This document shows, one piece after another, positions 1 through 9,219 of a stretch of 64,000 bases of DNA. Both the position numbers and the translations under genes were made by a program. Source of the DNA: Rickettsiales bacterium (lineage in GTDB: Bacteria > Pseudomonadota > Alphaproteobacteria > Rickettsiales > JALZUV01); assembly GCA_029252805.1 (NCBI GenBank), contig JAQXAR010000033.1:1-64000 (forward strand), written 5' to 3'. Below the pieces are notes generated by a model, which ran no database searches, was not told the DNA's origin, and saw only the letters and a list, made by a program, of their open reading frames with translations. How positions within the stretch are numbered: the stretch's first letter is position 1; each line of letters opens with the position of its first letter.

Positions 1-79
1 GAACCCGCAATGAAATATTTTATCAACTCTAACTGCTTATTTCTCGATAACTTACAATGCTTTATATACATCAATAACT

Positions 80-100
80 CCTAACAATTTAAATGTTAGG
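80..100. other. inverted repeat (small hairpin)
   Basis: CCTAACA (80-86) is followed by a 7-nt A/T loop and TGTTAGG (94-100), a perfect 7-bp stem. It has no clear T tract. It lies in the leftward leader that would follow the promoter at 147-191, so it may sit in the 5' leader of a gene beyond the left edge. No gene is visible in 1-191. Confidence 0.3.
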
Positions 101-146
101 TGTCAGCCCCAAATCTAATAATATTTTAACTAAAGAATTAGGCAGG

Positions 147-191
147 ATTATACATTTTTTTACCATCATTTGCATGACAGTTTAATGACAA
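147..191 (-). promoter_or_regulatory. Pho-box-like site with leftward -10 box
   Basis: Read on the minus strand, 191-174 is TTGTCATTAAACTGTCAT. It matches 16 of 18 positions of the enterobacterial Pho box (two CTGTCA-type 7-mers spaced 11 bp). A TATAAT lies at 152-147 on the same strand, 21 bp beyond the box rather than the usual 10-11, so the promoter geometry is not canonical. The site touches the ribA stop codon and would drive a gene beyond the left edge. A 14-bp palindrome, GACAATTAATTGTC, at 187-200 overlaps it. PhoB control is inferred. Confidence 0.4.
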
Positions 192-1103
192 TTAATTGTC
201 TAATTTATGCCCGAAGCGCTTGGCTTTTGTGTCTAAATAACCGGCATTATGTGAGTTCGCATCAGCAATCAACGCCTCTTGCGCCGCGATTTGGATACCA
301 TATTGGGCGAGCTGCTTGCTCTTGTCAGGATTATTGGAGAGCAACGTGATTGCCTCAACCCCCAAAAGCTTCAACATCGCCGCCGCCAAACCGAAATCAC
401 GCTCATCCGCCGCAAATCCCAAGGCGAGGTTGGCATCGAGCGTATCTTGTCCTTCATCTTGCAAGGCATAGGCGCGGATTTTATTGCTAATGCCAATGCC
501 GCGGCCTTCTTGCTGTAAATAGCAGATCACACCGTGACCAGCCTTACCAATTTGTTCCAACGCTAAATGCAATTGATCGCCGCAATCGCAACGTAAGCTC
601 CCCAACAAATCGCCGGTAATACATGACGAATGCACCCGCACGAGCGGCGCTTCTTGGCTTTGCGGATCACCAATCACCACAGCAAGATGCTCCATCGCGC
701 TGGAGGGACTGCGGAAACTCACCACTTGTGCATTTTCGACCGCTTTAATCGGCAAGCGCGCGCGTGCGACTTCCTGCAATTGCGAGCTATCAGCGCTTAA
801 ACCTGCCTCAATATCAGCAACCGAGAAACTCATCTCTGCCGCTTCCATTTGCGCTAAAGCCGGCAATAATCCGGCACGTTTAAGCAAGGTAATAGCTAGT
901 TTTTCTTCAGCAGTTTCAGGCACTCGTGCTACATTGGGAAGAAAGCGCTCATCCAAACTATCCGGCGCAATCAGCGTGCCGCCCACGGGCAAATCATTAC
1001 CCTCCACCGGCTGAAACGATAGCGTCCCAAGCGTAATAGAGCGCCCACTGCGCAGTTCAAATAATGCGCGGCTTAAAGCGATCGAATGTTTTTCAGTATT
1101 CAT
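192..1103 (-). CDS. ribA: GTP cyclohydrolase II (RibA) with N-terminal extension
   Basis: GTP cyclohydrolase II opens GTP to the diaminohydroxy-ribosylamino pyrimidine, the first step of riboflavin synthesis, in the cytoplasm. The C-terminal ~170 residues carry the family zinc site (HSSCITGDLLGSLRCDCGDQ, with the C-x10-C-x-C cysteines) and the LQQEGRGIG motif. About 125 residues precede it, unlike the ~200-aa E. coli enzyme. The extension has no DHBP-synthase motif that I recognise, so this is not a RibBA fusion. I chose the ATG at 1103; a GTG two codons upstream (1109) is equally open, and neither has a strong ribosome site. The gene is divergent from the winged-helix gene, with 29 bp between starts. 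Confidence 0.9.
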   Translation of the reverse strand: MNTEKHSIALSRALFELRSGRSITLGTLSFQPVEGNDLPVGGTLIAPDSLDERFLPNVARVPETAEEKLAITLLKRAGLLPALAQMEAAEMSFSVADIEAGLSADSSQLQEVARARLPIKAVENAQVVSFRSPSSAMEHLAVVIGDPQSQEAPLVRVHSSCITGDLLGSLRCDCGDQLHLALEQIGKAGHGVICYLQQEGRGIGISNKIRAYALQDEGQDTLDANLALGFAADERDFGLAAAMLKLLGVEAITLLSNNPDKSKQLAQYGIQIAAQEALIADANSHNAGYLDTKAKRFGHKLDN

Positions 1104-1132
1104 AAGCACTGGAAACCTATAGATTAAGCCTC

Positions 1133-1705
1133 ATGCAGACAAGTAGTTTAACACCAGTCACACTCTATAGTACGCAGAAATCAAAGGCGCAGCACCTGCT
1201 GCCTTTATTGCCTGAGGGAAGCATTGAGGTGGGCCATTATGCAGAAATAGCCGCTAATCGCCGCAGCTTACTAATCACGCACGACCAATCAAGTGCCCGC
1301 GATGCCAATAAATGGGTGAATGAACAGCCCCCCCACCGTCATGCACAAATCTTTCTACTCCTGCCTGAAGGGGAGTCGCGCCTAACTCCGGTTTGTGCCT
1401 ATCGCCACCAGCCAACGCATCTGAACCAGATTCTACAATTCCTCAATTCCAGCCGCGCGCTCCCTGCCCTGCCAGAGACACTAAAGCTCACCGAGATTGA
1501 AACCAGCCTGATCGAGCAATTGCATATTGCAGATGCCGCCGTCTCGCATGAGATATTGATGCAAAATGTGTGGGGCCATCAAACCGAGCTCGATACTCAT
1601 ACGCTAGAAACCCACCTCTACCGCCTCCGTAAGAAGCTTGATGAGACTGAGTTACAGATCGCAACTGAAGACAGTTCTTATCAACTATTGTCATCGCCTA
1701 AATAG
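1133..1705 (+). CDS. winged-helix (OmpR/PhoB-type) DNA-binding protein lacking a receiver signature
   Basis: The protein has 190 residues. The C-terminal ~75 read as an OmpR/PhoB-type winged helix: a short wing strand, a helix with ILMQNVWGH, then the recognition-helix segment THTLETHLYRLRKKL, closely matching the VDVHIRRLRKKL pattern of response regulators. The N-terminal ~115 residues have receiver-like length, but I see no DD pair, phospho-accepting Asp or conserved Lys, so phosphorylation is unlikely. It probably acts as a phosphorylation-independent regulator. It is divergent from ribA and 16 bp upstream of an IalB-like gene; its targets are unknown. Confidence 0.7.
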   Translation: MQTSSLTPVTLYSTQKSKAQHLLPLLPEGSIEVGHYAEIAANRRSLLITHDQSSARDANKWVNEQPPHRHAQIFLLLPEGESRLTPVCAYRHQPTHLNQILQFLNSSRALPALPETLKLTEIETSLIEQLHIADAAVSHEILMQNVWGHQTELDTHTLETHLYRLRKKLDETELQIATEDSSYQLLSSPK

Positions 1706-1721
1706 CCACTATAGTGCCGCT

Positions 1722-2192
1722 ATGATTCGTTTATTTAGCATTCTATTTGCGCTTTTATTGCCGGTTACGGCAGCGGCACAAACCTATGACCGCTCGTTCC
1801 ATGACTGGAGCGTCTTTAGCTACAAAAACACCTGCTATATTGGCACGGCCCCTATCAAACAGGCGGGCAATTATAGCCATCGTGGACAACCCTATGTGCT
1901 GGTCGTTCATCGTGGCGCGAAAGACGAAATCAATGTATCCTCTGGCTACCCGTTCCGCCAAGGCAAAGATGTGCATCTATCGATCGATACCAATAAATTC
2001 CAGCTCTTCACCAAGAATGAGATCGCTTGGGCGTATGATGAAGCAACCGATGCCGCAATTATCCGCGCCATGAAAGCCGGTAATAAATTAAGCGCCAAAG
2101 GCGTTTCGCAAAAAGGCACGACGTCGGACGATACTTATTCGCTCACAGGCTTCACCGCCGCCTATAATCATATGAAATCGAAGTGTAGGTAG
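1722..2192 (+). CDS. IalB-like secreted protein
   Basis: The ATG at 1722 gives 156 residues that begin with a clear signal peptide ([20 protein letters not shown]). The mature part ([21 protein letters not shown], then a Cys near the C terminus) resembles invasion-associated locus B proteins, a periplasmic family common in alphaproteobacteria; their role in free-living species is poorly defined. An in-frame ATG lies upstream at 1638 inside the previous gene, but the signal peptide decides the start. The gene sits 16 bp after the winged-helix gene and 1 bp before rlmN, so it is probably co-transcribed with both. The family call is by overall pattern, not by a diagnostic motif. Confidence 0.6.
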   Translation: MIRLFSILFALLLPVTAAAQTYDRSFHDWSVFSYKNTCYIGTAPIKQAGNYSHRGQPYVLVVHRGAKDEINVSSGYPFRQGKDVHLSIDTNKFQLFTKNEIAWAYDEATDAAIIRAMKAGNKLSAKGVSQKGTTSDDTYSLTGFTAAYNHMKSKCR

Positions 2193-2193
2193 T

Positions 2194-3267
2194 TTGAAAC
2201 CCTCCCTCCTTCAATATACTAAAGAAGAACTGACTGGCTTGCTGGCCAGTAACGGCTATCCGACGTTTCGTGCGAAGCAAATTTGGGGCTGGATTTACGT
2301 CAAAGGCGTGACCGAATTTTCACAAATGGCCAATGTCAGCAAGGACATCCGCGAATGGTTGGAAGAAAACTATACCATCGCACGCCCTAGCACCTCCGAA
2401 GATTTAACCTCGACTGATGGCACCCGTAAATGGCTACTCAAAATGGAAGATGGTCGCGAAGTAGAAACCGTTTTCATCCCCGAAGAAGATCGCGGGGCAC
2501 TTTGTGTGTCGTCTCAAGTGGGTTGCACCCTCGCCTGCACTTTCTGCCATACCGGCACGATGAAGCTGGTGCGCAACTTGACCGTCGACGAAATTGTCGG
2601 CCAGTGGATGCTGGCCCGAGACCGCGAAGATGAATGGAATAAATCCGATGCAGAGCGCCGCGTCACCAATATCGTTTTGATGGGCATGGGTGAGCCGCTC
2701 TATAATTACGAGAATGTCAAAAAAGCGATGTTGATTTTGATGGATCAAGATGGCGTGGCACTCTCTAAACGTCGCATCACCCTTTCCACCAGCGGCATCG
2801 TTCCTGCGATTGAAGCCTGTGGCCGCGATTTAGAGGTGAACCTTGCCATCTCACTTCACGCCACAAACGATAAATTGCGCAACGAGATCGTACCCATCAA
2901 CAAGAAGTACCCACTTAAAGACCTCATGCAGACCTGCCGAGACTATCCGGGCGCCTCAAACAGCCGTCGCATTACCTTTGAGTATGTCATGTTAAAAGAC
3001 GTGAATGATTCTGAAGAAGATGCCAAACAATTGGTCGAGCTCCTCAAAGGCGTACATGCGAAAGTGAATCTCATTCCGTTCAACCCATGGCCAAACAGCC
3101 CTTACGAATGCTCCAGCAATAACCGTATCCACGCCTTTGGCCGTATTGTGATGGCCGCCGGATTCTCCAGTCCTATCCGAAAAACACGCGGCCAAGATAT
3201 CTTCGCCGCCTGCGGCCAACTCAAATCCGACTCGATCCGCAAAAAAGGCGAAAAAGTGAAACTTTAG
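2194..3267 (+). CDS. rlmN: 23S rRNA (A2503-C2)/tRNA A37-C2 methyltransferase RlmN
   Basis: A radical-SAM enzyme that methylates C2 of A2503 in 23S rRNA and A37 in some tRNAs. The 357-aa product has the CxxxCxxC iron-sulfur motif in [12 protein letters not shown], the MGMGEPL motif, and the C-terminal Cys in DIFAACGQL that forms the methyl-carrying intermediate. The start appears to be TTG at 2194, one base after the previous stop, with TAGGTAG just upstream as a possible ribosome site; no ATG lies nearby in frame. The length is normal for the family. TTG starts often reduce translation, and coupling to the upstream gene is likely. Confidence 0.95.
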   Translation: MKPSLLQYTKEELTGLLASNGYPTFRAKQIWGWIYVKGVTEFSQMANVSKDIREWLEENYTIARPSTSEDLTSTDGTRKWLLKMEDGREVETVFIPEEDRGALCVSSQVGCTLACTFCHTGTMKLVRNLTVDEIVGQWMLARDREDEWNKSDAERRVTNIVLMGMGEPLYNYENVKKAMLILMDQDGVALSKRRITLSTSGIVPAIEACGRDLEVNLAISLHATNDKLRNEIVPINKKYPLKDLMQTCRDYPGASNSRRITFEYVMLKDVNDSEEDAKQLVELLKGVHAKVNLIPFNPWPNSPYECSSNNRIHAFGRIVMAAGFSSPIRKTRGQDIFAACGQLKSDSIRKKGEKVKL

Positions 3268-3301
3268 TAAAATCTTCAGTTTTTAATTTTACAATAAATT
3301 T

Positions 3302-4066
3302 ATGAAAAATGGCTTCACCCTCCTCGAACTCTCCATTGTTCTCGTCATTATAGGACTGATTGTGGGTGGCGTCACGGTTGGACAGGAAATGATCCGTTCA
3401 GCAGAACTCAAGTCTGTTACAAAAGATAAAACTAAAATTCTCACCGCACTTAACACTTTCAAACTAAAATATAATGCATTGCCTGGAGATATGGATAATG
3501 CTCAAGATTATTGGGGAATAACACATGCCACACCTGCAACTTGCAAAGTAACTGCAAGCACAACAGGTACTGCTACATGCAATGGAGATGGAGACGGAAC
3601 GATTGAGCACAGTGATGCCTCATATGAGTGGTTTCGCTTATGGCAGCATTTAGCTAACGCTGAACTCATACTTGGTAATTTCGATAGTATTCCAGCTTCC
3701 GCTCACATTATGAGTTCTGATGAAAGCAACAGCTTTAACTCTAGCATTGCAGGTGCTGGATGGTTTCTTTATGATAGAACCACTACTACAGGCAATCTAT
3801 ACTGGTTTGCAGGAAATTTTGGGAAGCTACTGATTATTGGAGGATTCGACACATTAGAAATGCCCCGCCTATCAATTTTCTCTCCGGCTGAGCTATACTC
3901 CCTCGATGTAAAATTTGATAATGGAAAACCAGGAACAGGCCATATCGTTGCAAAACGCTGGAACGACTGCACCGATGCCACCGCAAATACTGAAATAGAC
4001 AGTGATTACATACTAAGCGATGGCGACCTGCTATGTGCCGCAATTTTCACCCACATACTTAAGTAG
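3302..4066 (+). CDS. type IV pilin-like pseudopilin, paralog 1
   Basis: The 254-residue product starts with a class III prepilin signal: MKNGFTLLE followed by a long hydrophobic helix ([21 protein letters not shown]). A prepilin peptidase would cleave after Gly4 and methylate Phe5. Downstream come the family blocks [13 protein letters not shown], a CNGDGDGTIE loop that looks like a calcium-binding Asp/Gly turn, and WQHLANAEL. The gene stands alone between rlmN and queD; no pilus or secretion machinery is nearby. It is clearly paralogous to the gene at 15872-16573 over the N-terminal ~110 residues, then diverges. Its assembly partner and surface role are unknown. Confidence 0.8.
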   Translation: MKNGFTLLELSIVLVIIGLIVGGVTVGQEMIRSAELKSVTKDKTKILTALNTFKLKYNALPGDMDNAQDYWGITHATPATCKVTASTTGTATCNGDGDGTIEHSDASYEWFRLWQHLANAELILGNFDSIPASAHIMSSDESNSFNSSIAGAGWFLYDRTTTTGNLYWFAGNFGKLLIIGGFDTLEMPRLSIFSPAELYSLDVKFDNGKPGTGHIVAKRWNDCTDATANTEIDSDYILSDGDLLCAAIFTHILK

Positions 4067-4075
4067 CAAAAATAC

Positions 4076-4495
4076 TTAAGTCACCTCTACCCAGCAATTG
4101 GGAGTTTCGCGCACAACGATTCTACTGATTCTGAGCGGTGCTTCGAAGAGCTCGGGGCACACCACTTCCAGCAAATATTTGGCCATATTTTCTGCTGTGG
4201 GATTACTCGTTAGATAAAAAATAGGCTGTCCGGTTTCACCTGAAATGGCTTCACCTAGTGTCTTATCTTCATCCCAAAGAATAGTTTCATGATCCCAATT
4301 TTCATCAAGCCATGTCCCTAATTTTTCTTTCAGCACGCCAAAATCGACGACGCGGCCGAGCGCGTCTAACTCAGGAGCCTCCGCCGTCACTTCCACCACA
4401 TAGCGATGGCCGTGCAGGTTCTTACATTTGCTTTCGTGACGCTTCACGCGGTGCGCGGCATCAAATTCGAGTTTTCGTGTGGCAGTAATGGTCAT
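4076..4495 (-). CDS. queD: 6-carboxy-5,6,7,8-tetrahydropterin synthase QueD
   Basis: QueD converts dihydroneopterin triphosphate to 6-carboxytetrahydropterin, the second step of queuosine (preQ0) synthesis. The 139-aa product has the zinc ligands His15 (DAAHR), His28 and His30 (LHGHRY), and the catalytic Cys24 in CKNLHGH, the spacing typical of QueD rather than eukaryotic PTPS. A C-terminal RETP motif is also present. The gene is convergent with the pseudopilin and divergent from proA, whose start is 20 bp away. No queC, queE or queF is in view. Confidence 0.92.
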   Translation of the reverse strand: MTITATRKLEFDAAHRVKRHESKCKNLHGHRYVVEVTAEAPELDALGRVVDFGVLKEKLGTWLDENWDHETILWDEDKTLGEAISGETGQPIFYLTSNPTAENMAKYLLEVVCPELFEAPLRISRIVVRETPNCWVEVT

Positions 4496-4515
4496 GGCCA
4501 GCTATATACAGAAGA

Positions 4516-5778
4516 ATGACAGAAATTACCACACCCCTGTTGCAACTAACGGCGCAAAGCAAGCAAGCCTATCGTCAGCTTGCCTTAAGCAGCCATAATG
4601 CGCGCAACCAAGCCCTACGCGAATCGGCCCATGCTATCCGTAATTCGCAAGCCGAGATTATCGGCGCGAATGAGACAGATATGGAGGCGGCAGCCCAAAA
4701 AGGCCTCTCGCTTGCGATGTTAGAGCGCCTCAAACTCGATGCTGAGCGTATCGAAGCCATGGCAAAAGGCTTAGAGGCCATCACCGAATTACCCGATCCC
4801 CTCACCGGCGAATTAGATGCATGGGAACGCCCGAGCGGTTTGCACATTAAACGCGTACCTGTACCGCTTGGCGTGATCGGCGTGATCTACGAATCACGCC
4901 CAAATGTCACGGCCGATGCGGCAGGCTTATGCATTAAATCCGGCAATGCAGTATTGCTACGTGGCGGCTCGGAAAGCTTTCATAGCAGCGCCGCAATTGC
5001 AAAATGCATCACGCAGGGTCTCACCGCCGCCGGATTATCCGAACATGCGGTGCAGCTTATTCCCTCAACGCAACGTGAATGGGTAACCGCCATGCTACAT
5101 GCGAGTGGCGAAATTGACGTACTCATCCCACGCGGCGGCAAAGGCCTGACCGATCTCGTCGCACGTGAAAGCCGCGTGCCAACTATTCTGCATCTCGATG
5201 GCAACTGCCATTCTTATGTGCATGTAGATGCTGATATCGCCAAAGCCGCCAAAGGGATCGCCAATGCGAAAATGCGCCGTACCGGCATTTGCGGCGCGAC
5301 GGAGTCCCTATTGGTCGATGAAGCAATCGCGTCCCAAGTGATTCCGGCTCTGTGCGATGCGCTGATGGAGGCAGGATGCACGGAAATTCGCGGCGACACC
5401 GTCGCACAAAAAATTGATTCACGCATTAGCGCCGCGTCCAGTGAAGATTGGACTACCGAATACTTGGATAGTATTATTTCGCTCAAAACCGTGAGCGGCC
5501 TAGAGGAAGCAATTCACCATATCAACATCCATGGCTCGCACCATACGGATGCTATTTTTACAGAAAATACTCAAGCCACCGCTACTTTCCAAGCGAGCGT
5601 CGATAGCGCTATCGTCATGCATAATACCTCCACCCAATTTGCCGATGGCGGCGAATTTGGTATGGGTGCGGAAATCGGAATTTCGACCGGACGCCTACAT
5701 GCACGCGGGCCGGTCGGAGCCGGTCAACTCGTCACCTATAAATATACCGTGACCAGCGACGGAGCAACCCGCGCGTGA
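4516..5778 (+). CDS. proA: glutamate-5-semialdehyde dehydrogenase (gamma-glutamyl phosphate reductase)
   Basis: ProA reduces gamma-glutamyl phosphate to glutamate-5-semialdehyde with NADPH in proline synthesis. The 420-aa product contains VIYESRPNVTADAAGLC, GNAVLLRGGSE, a RRTGICGATESLL segment holding the catalytic Cys, and GSHHTDAIFTE near the C terminus, all characteristic. The length matches the family. It is the first gene of a proA-nadD-rsfS run, overlapping nadD by 4 bp. proB, commonly upstream, is not in the window, so the kinase step must be encoded elsewhere. Confidence 0.96.
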   Translation: MTEITTPLLQLTAQSKQAYRQLALSSHNARNQALRESAHAIRNSQAEIIGANETDMEAAAQKGLSLAMLERLKLDAERIEAMAKGLEAITELPDPLTGELDAWERPSGLHIKRVPVPLGVIGVIYESRPNVTADAAGLCIKSGNAVLLRGGSESFHSSAAIAKCITQGLTAAGLSEHAVQLIPSTQREWVTAMLHASGEIDVLIPRGGKGLTDLVARESRVPTILHLDGNCHSYVHVDADIAKAAKGIANAKMRRTGICGATESLLVDEAIASQVIPALCDALMEAGCTEIRGDTVAQKIDSRISAASSEDWTTEYLDSIISLKTVSGLEEAIHHINIHGSHHTDAIFTENTQATATFQASVDSAIVMHNTSTQFADGGEFGMGAEIGISTGRLHARGPVGAGQLVTYKYTVTSDGATRA

Positions 5779-6359
5779 AGATTGGCTTACTCGGTGGCTC
5801 GTTTAATCCAGCGCATGCGGGGCATTTACATATCTCTGAACAAGCCCTCAAACGCCTTAGGTTGGACCAAGTTTGGTGGCTAGTCAGTCCACAAAACCCG
5901 CTCAAGAAACGTGATGATATGGCGCAATATAGCCAAAGAATCGCCTCTGCTCGGCATTTCACGGATAATAATTGCACCCTTGAAATTTGCGAAATTGAGC
6001 AGGAGAATGGCCTACAATATACCGCGGATACGCTAGAGCTGCTAACACAAACCCACCCGCAACATCAATTCGTATGGCTTATGGGTTCGGATAACCTTGC
6101 CCAATTTCACCGTTGGCATAAATGGCGTAATATATTGAAACTATTACCCATTTGCGTGATGGATCGCGCGCCACACTCGCATGGCGCGCTGCGTTCCCCA
6201 GCGGCACTGACTTACGCGCATGCACGTATACCGCAACAAGAAGCCACCACTCTTTTAGAGGCTCCCGCGCCACGCTGGATTTATTTATTCATTCCTCGTC
6301 ACCCTGAATCCGCGACTCGATTGCGAAAAACGATTGGAAAACAAGCATTTTTGCGGTAA
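5775..6359 (+). CDS. nadD: nicotinate-nucleotide adenylyltransferase NadD
   Basis: NadD adenylates nicotinate mononucleotide to deamido-NAD. The 194-aa product begins with the nucleotidyltransferase motif GLLGGSFNPAHAGHL (the GxFxPxHxGH site) and carries WLMGSDNLAQFHRWHKW, the substrate-binding segment of NadD. The C-terminal ISSTxIR-type motif is degenerate here (HPESATRLRKTIG). Translation starts at a GTG that shares bases with the proA stop (GTGA overlap), implying translational coupling. The proA-nadD-rsfS order is common in alphaproteobacteria. Confidence 0.92.
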   Translation: MKIGLLGGSFNPAHAGHLHISEQALKRLRLDQVWWLVSPQNPLKKRDDMAQYSQRIASARHFTDNNCTLEICEIEQENGLQYTADTLELLTQTHPQHQFVWLMGSDNLAQFHRWHKWRNILKLLPICVMDRAPHSHGALRSPAALTYAHARIPQQEATTLLEAPAPRWIYLFIPRHPESATRLRKTIGKQAFLR

Positions 6360-6430
6360 AATAGGATAAGAAGTGGGGAGACACTCACTTTCATAATAAC
6401 CAATGGAGACTGGATATTCTAAACTCATCC

Positions 6431-6793
6431 ATGTCTGCACATGATGCAGATTCTTTAATACATGTCATCGAGGAAGCACTTGATGATTCTAAAGCCGAAG
6501 AGATTGTCACGATCGATCTTGCCGGAAAAAGCAGTTTCGCTGACTATATGATTGTCGCCTCTGGCCGCTCTTCTCGCCACGTTACGACCTTAGCCCACAG
6601 ACTTGCGAGCCTTCTTAAAGAAAAAGGTGCGCCGATTATGGCCATCGAAGGCAAAGATTCAGGCGATTGGGTCTTGGTAGATTGCGGAAATATTATCGTA
6701 CATCTCTTCAAACCCGAAGCGCGTGAGATCTATCAGCTAGAAAAAATGTGGAGCGCTCCAGTCGAAGCACCCCAAGAAGAAGCACTGGCTTAG
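6431..6793 (+). CDS. rsfS: ribosomal silencing factor RsfS
   Basis: RsfS (RsfA/Iojap family) binds L14 on the 50S subunit and blocks subunit joining in nutrient-poor conditions. The 120-aa product shows the family pattern: IEEALDDSKAEEIVTIDL, FADYMIVASGRSSRHV, GDWVLVDCGNIIVHLF and a terminal REIYQLEKMW. The length is normal. It follows nadD by 71 bp. The usual downstream rlmH is absent; instead the 3' region carries a structured repeat (6823-6888) and then moeB. Confidence 0.93.
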   Translation: MSAHDADSLIHVIEEALDDSKAEEIVTIDLAGKSSFADYMIVASGRSSRHVTTLAHRLASLLKEKGAPIMAIEGKDSGDWVLVDCGNIIVHLFKPEAREIYQLEKMWSAPVEAPQEEALA

Positions 6794-6822
6794 GGGTTAC
6801 GTAACAGCGCGCGGGCGACCTA

Positions 6823-6888
6823 CTGGGCTCAACGATGGACTTTGGCTTCGCCAATGCTCAGGACTCTGAGTCGGCCTACTGGCCCTCC
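6823..6888 (+). repeat. 3'-end hairpin repeat, copy A
   Basis: In the direction of rsfS transcription, starting 30 nt after its stop, the sequence runs CTGGGCTC, then TTGGC-TTC-GCCAA, CTCAG-GACT-CTGAG, GGCC-TACT-GGCC and a pyrimidine tail (CTCCTTCTT). These are three small perfect hairpins. It aligns over its whole ~65 bp with copy B at 31575-31639 and in its last part with copy C at 56231-56248. All three lie just after a stop codon in the same orientation to the gene. A role in transcription termination or 3'-end stability is inferred. The rest of 6794-7022 shows only scattered GCGC inverted repeats. Confidence 0.6.
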
Positions 6889-7022
6889 TTCTTCATTTAT
6901 CATTCTATTAAAGAGTGCGGTTAGTAAACCGTGCGAACCATCAGCTTAGCAAAAAGGGCGCTCCATCGAAGCGCTCGTAAGCGCCATCAAATAATCGAAA
7001 AGATCTCTCGACCGCGCTCAAA

Positions 7023-7784
7023 ATGACGATAATAATCACTCCTATGAATAACCACGACAACGAGCAACGCTATTCGCGCCATCTTTCTTTGCAAGGTTTG
7101 GGCGAATCGGGCCAAGCGAAACTACGCCAAGCGCGCGTACTGGTAATTGGTGTCGGCGGCCTGGGCTGTCCTTTAAGCCTCTATCTCGCTGCCAGCGGCG
7201 TGGGCATACTCGGGCTTATTGACCCTGACCGCGTCTCCCTTTCCAATCTCAATCGACAAATTCTCTTTGAGACGGCAGATATTGGTCGCTTAAAAACCGA
7301 TGCCGCCGCTGACCGATTAGAGGAGCTTAATCCTGAGATTCAAACGGAATTACATCCTTTCAAACTAGATGCCCACAATGCTGAGAAAATGATCGCGCAG
7401 TATGATGTAGTGGCGGATGGCTCGGATAATCCCGAAACACGCTATCTCGTCAATGCCACATGCCATAGTTTGCGCAAACCACTCATCTCTGCTGCCATTC
7501 ATGGATGGGAAGGCCAACTCTACCGTTTTGACACTTCCAGCGGCAGCGCGTGCTATCAATGTTTATATCCAGATTCTCCTTTAAAAGGCGAAACCCCAAC
7601 TTGTGCCGAATCGGGCGTCTTATCGCCGTTAGCCGGAATGATGGGCAGCTGGCAAGCGGCAGAAACCGTCAAACAGATCGTAAATATTGGCGAAACTAGC
7701 ATCCTGCACCGCATCGATTTAATAAGCGGGACAAGCAAACAAGCCAAGATTCAAAAAGATTCCGCCTGTCCTGTCTGTTCCTGA
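7023..7784 (+). CDS. moeB: MoeB/ThiF-type sulfur-carrier adenylyltransferase
   Basis: E1-like enzyme that adenylates the C terminus of a ubiquitin-fold sulfur carrier (MoaD for molybdopterin, ThiS for thiamine). The 253-aa product has RYSRH at the start, the ATP motif GVGGLGCP, SNLNRQILF, two zinc CxxC pairs (CYQC and CPVC), and a Cys in TCAESGVL. The sequence alone does not separate MoeB from ThiF; no moa, thiS or thiO is next to it, although thiD and thiG are elsewhere in the window. A second start is possible at 7044 and neither has a good ribosome site. tolB starts 57 bp downstream. Confidence 0.85.
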   Translation: MTIIITPMNNHDNEQRYSRHLSLQGLGESGQAKLRQARVLVIGVGGLGCPLSLYLAASGVGILGLIDPDRVSLSNLNRQILFETADIGRLKTDAAADRLEELNPEIQTELHPFKLDAHNAEKMIAQYDVVADGSDNPETRYLVNATCHSLRKPLISAAIHGWEGQLYRFDTSSGSACYQCLYPDSPLKGETPTCAESGVLSPLAGMMGSWQAAETVKQIVNIGETSILHRIDLISGTSKQAKIQKDSACPVCS

Positions 7785-7841
7785 TTGATTTATTTTGAGG
7801 CACCCGTTAAACAAAACTCCTCTCAACAGGATGTAAGTTTT

Positions 7842-9143
7842 ATGCGTTTTATCACTCTTTTCGTTTTATTGGTTTCTGCTTTCGCTTTTTCAGCACAGGC
7901 GCAGCTCAAAATTGATATTAATCGTGGCCACTCAAGCCCGCTCCCTATTGCCATCACGGCGCCGACAGGCGTTAGCGGCGATGCGCAACGTATGGGGCAA
8001 GATATTGCCAAAGTCGTTGCCGCTGATTTGGAACGCTCCGGCCTTTTCCGCCCGATTAACCCGCAAGCCTTCATTCAAGTCATTACATCAGGTAACGCCG
8101 TTCCGCGTTTTGCTGATTGGCGCCAAATCAACGCACAAGCGCTCGTAACTTCGGTAATTGAGCCAAAAGGTGGCGATAATTTCCGCCTCGCTTTCCGCCT
8201 ATGGGACGCTCATGGCGAAAAACAATTAGCGGGTAAAGAATTCAACACGTTCCGTAGCAACTGGCGTCGTGTAGCTCACTTAATGGCGGATGAAATCTAT
8301 AAACGCCTGACCGGTGAAGATGGCTATTTTGATAGCCGTATCGTTTATGTTGCCGAATCTGGCTCGGCAAAACGCCGTATTAAAAAACTGGCTATTATGG
8401 ATCAAGATGGTGCGAATCATAAAATGCTAACCAGCGGCAGAGACCTTGTTCTCACCCCACGCTTCTCACCGGATAGCCAAGATATTCTCTATATGTCTTA
8501 TGCCACTCGCAGCCCACGCGTTCACTTACGTGACTTACAAACCGGTCGCGAAGAATCTCTCGGTAAATTTGACGGAATGAGTTTTGCTCCGCGCTATGCC
8601 AATGATGGCAACCGCATGCTCATGTCGATCGCCCGCAATGGTACCACAAATCTTTATGAGATGAATTTACGTTCACGTCGCATGCGTAAGCTGACCGATA
8701 CTCGTGCGATTGATACTTCACCTTCTTATGCGCCTGATGGTACTCGCATTGTGTTTGAATCCGATCGTGGCGGCTCTCAACAGCTTTACACCATGAAATC
8801 TAATGGTTCTGGCGTGAAACGTATTTCTTACGGCAATGGCCGCTATGCATCACCGGTTTGGTCGCCACGCGGTGACTGGATCGCCTTTACGAAAATGAGA
8901 AAAGGCCGCTTCTACATTGGCGTAATGCGCGCAGATGGCACCGGCGAGCGTGTCGTAGATGAAGCCTTTCTCGTAGAAGGACCGACATGGTCTCCGAATG
9001 GTCGCGTGCTGATTTACACGAAACAAAACCGCACCGGCGGACCGCAGCTTTACAGTATTGATATTACGGGAGCGAATAAGCGGCGTGTTAAAACACCGCT
9101 CGATGCTTCCGATCCGGCATGGTCTCCGCTCTTACCGGTGTAA
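7842..9143 (+). CDS. tolB: Tol-Pal system beta-propeller protein TolB
   Basis: TolB is a periplasmic protein that binds Pal and links the outer membrane to the TolQRA motor during division. From the ATG at 7842 (AGGA about 11 nt upstream) the 433-aa product has a signal peptide ending near AFSAQA, an N-terminal alpha/beta domain, then WD-like propeller repeats ([59 protein letters not shown]). pal and cpoB follow, but tolQ, tolR and tolA are not upstream; moeB is. The motor genes must lie outside the window. Confidence 0.95.
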   Translation: MRFITLFVLLVSAFAFSAQAQLKIDINRGHSSPLPIAITAPTGVSGDAQRMGQDIAKVVAADLERSGLFRPINPQAFIQVITSGNAVPRFADWRQINAQALVTSVIEPKGGDNFRLAFRLWDAHGEKQLAGKEFNTFRSNWRRVAHLMADEIYKRLTGEDGYFDSRIVYVAESGSAKRRIKKLAIMDQDGANHKMLTSGRDLVLTPRFSPDSQDILYMSYATRSPRVHLRDLQTGREESLGKFDGMSFAPRYANDGNRMLMSIARNGTTNLYEMNLRSRRMRKLTDTRAIDTSPSYAPDGTRIVFESDRGGSQQLYTMKSNGSGVKRISYGNGRYASPVWSPRGDWIAFTKMRKGRFYIGVMRADGTGERVVDEAFLVEGPTWSPNGRVLIYTKQNRTGGPQLYSIDITGANKRRVKTPLDASDPAWSPLLPV

Positions 9144-9219
9144 ATTTCATTTGATTTTTGTTCATTTTAGTTAATGATGCGTTTGTAAATTAATATCTTA
9201 GCCCCGAAAGGTCTGAAGG

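Noticed and set aside
4505-4522. Pho-box-like pair of ACAG units at the proA start
   Set aside because: Only 12 of 18 consensus positions match, and half of it is the coding start of proA.
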